From positions 1 to 22,005 of the forward strand of contig CAYFLT010000074.1 in assembly GCA_964344055.1 (NCBI GenBank): 22,005 nucleotides of DNA, written 5' to 3'. Positions 21,957-22,005 of the stretch are shown piece after piece (position 1 is the stretch's first letter; each line of letters opens with the position of its first letter). The translations under genes and the position numbers were made by a program. This DNA comes from OFTM10 sp964344055. GTDB taxonomy: Bacteria > Actinomycetota > Acidimicrobiia > Acidimicrobiales > Aldehydirespiratoraceae. The notes below the pieces were generated by a model that did not search any database, was not told where the DNA came from, and saw only the letters and a program-made list of their open reading frames with translations.

Positions 21957-22005
21957 GATGTCGCGAGACATCGGAACCTCCCGAACCCTCAGGGTCGGGG
22001 GGTTC
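21957..22005 (+). terminator. Tandem hairpins downstream of tRNA-Leu
   Basis: First, GATGTC-GCGA-GACATC (21957-21972), a 6-bp stem closed by a GNRA tetraloop. Second, GAACCTCCCG (21974-21983) with CGGGGGGTTC (21996-22005), extended inside by ACCCT/AGGGT, a near-continuous stem of about 15 pairs with one wobble. It reaches the window end, so any U-tract is not visible. Likely tRNA terminator. Confidence 0.6.

Overview
This 22 kb window is high-GC DNA whose codon use and gene order point to an actinobacterium. The best guess is a lineage near the class Acidimicrobiia. That rests on HspR with HAIR-type operators, the dnaK-grpE-dnaJ-hspR order, and a trpG/pabA | pknB-pbpA-rodA-pstP-fhaB-fhaA | tRNA-Leu block that follows the Mycobacterium tuberculosis origin-proximal order but lacks pknA. 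The class assignment is inference; the phylum-level call is firmer.

Layout. (1) 1-1754, minus: 5' part of clpB, cut by the window edge before its second Walker A motif. (2) 1755-1926: divergent control region with a HAIR-like site toward clpB and a DosR/DevR-like palindrome toward the next operon. (3) 1927-4762, plus: a compact five-gene operon encoding a helical-repeat-like protein, a possible divergent roadblock protein, a canonical roadblock/LC7 protein (frameshifted as given), a stand-alone Aer-type PAS protein and a PhnD-like binding protein with no signal peptide. This is the least ordinary part of the window and looks like a cytosolic redox/ligand signalling module. (4) 4944-8953, minus: dnaK-grpE-dnaJ-hspR chaperone operon, with a hairpin and an exceptionally strong ribosome binding site between grpE and dnaJ. 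(5) 9156-9923, plus: phosphoglycerate mutase. (6) 9979-10479, minus: orphan winged-helix regulator. (7) 10543-13049, plus: membrane-bound HdrD-like Fe-S oxidoreductase with an added C-terminal helix-hairpin-helix domain, interrupted as given by a frameshift in the membrane/Fe-S linker. (8) 13087-14106, plus: degenerate receiver protein and a PabA/TrpG glutamine amidotransferase. (9) 14164-21785, minus: fhaA-fhaB-pstP-rodA-pbpA-pknB, the Ser/Thr phospho-signalling and elongation/division peptidoglycan module. (10) 21867-21950, plus: tRNA-Leu(CAG), followed by strong hairpins.

How the parts work together. HspR should repress dnaK and clpB through the two HAIR-like sites, coupling the disaggregase to the DnaK system it works with. 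PknB senses cell-wall signals through four PASTA domains, PstP reverses its phosphorylation, FhaA and FhaB read phosphothreonine, and RodA plus PbpA build peptidoglycan. Several genes have a TANNNT element 6-9 bases before the start codon and no clear Shine-Dalgarno, suggesting leaderless mRNAs. Genes inside operons are often joined by 4-base GTGA or ATGA overlaps.

Two genes (3132-3499 and 10543-13049) carry frame breaks that each also seem to lose family-conserved residues. Whether these are true mutations or assembly errors cannot be settled from the sequence alone.
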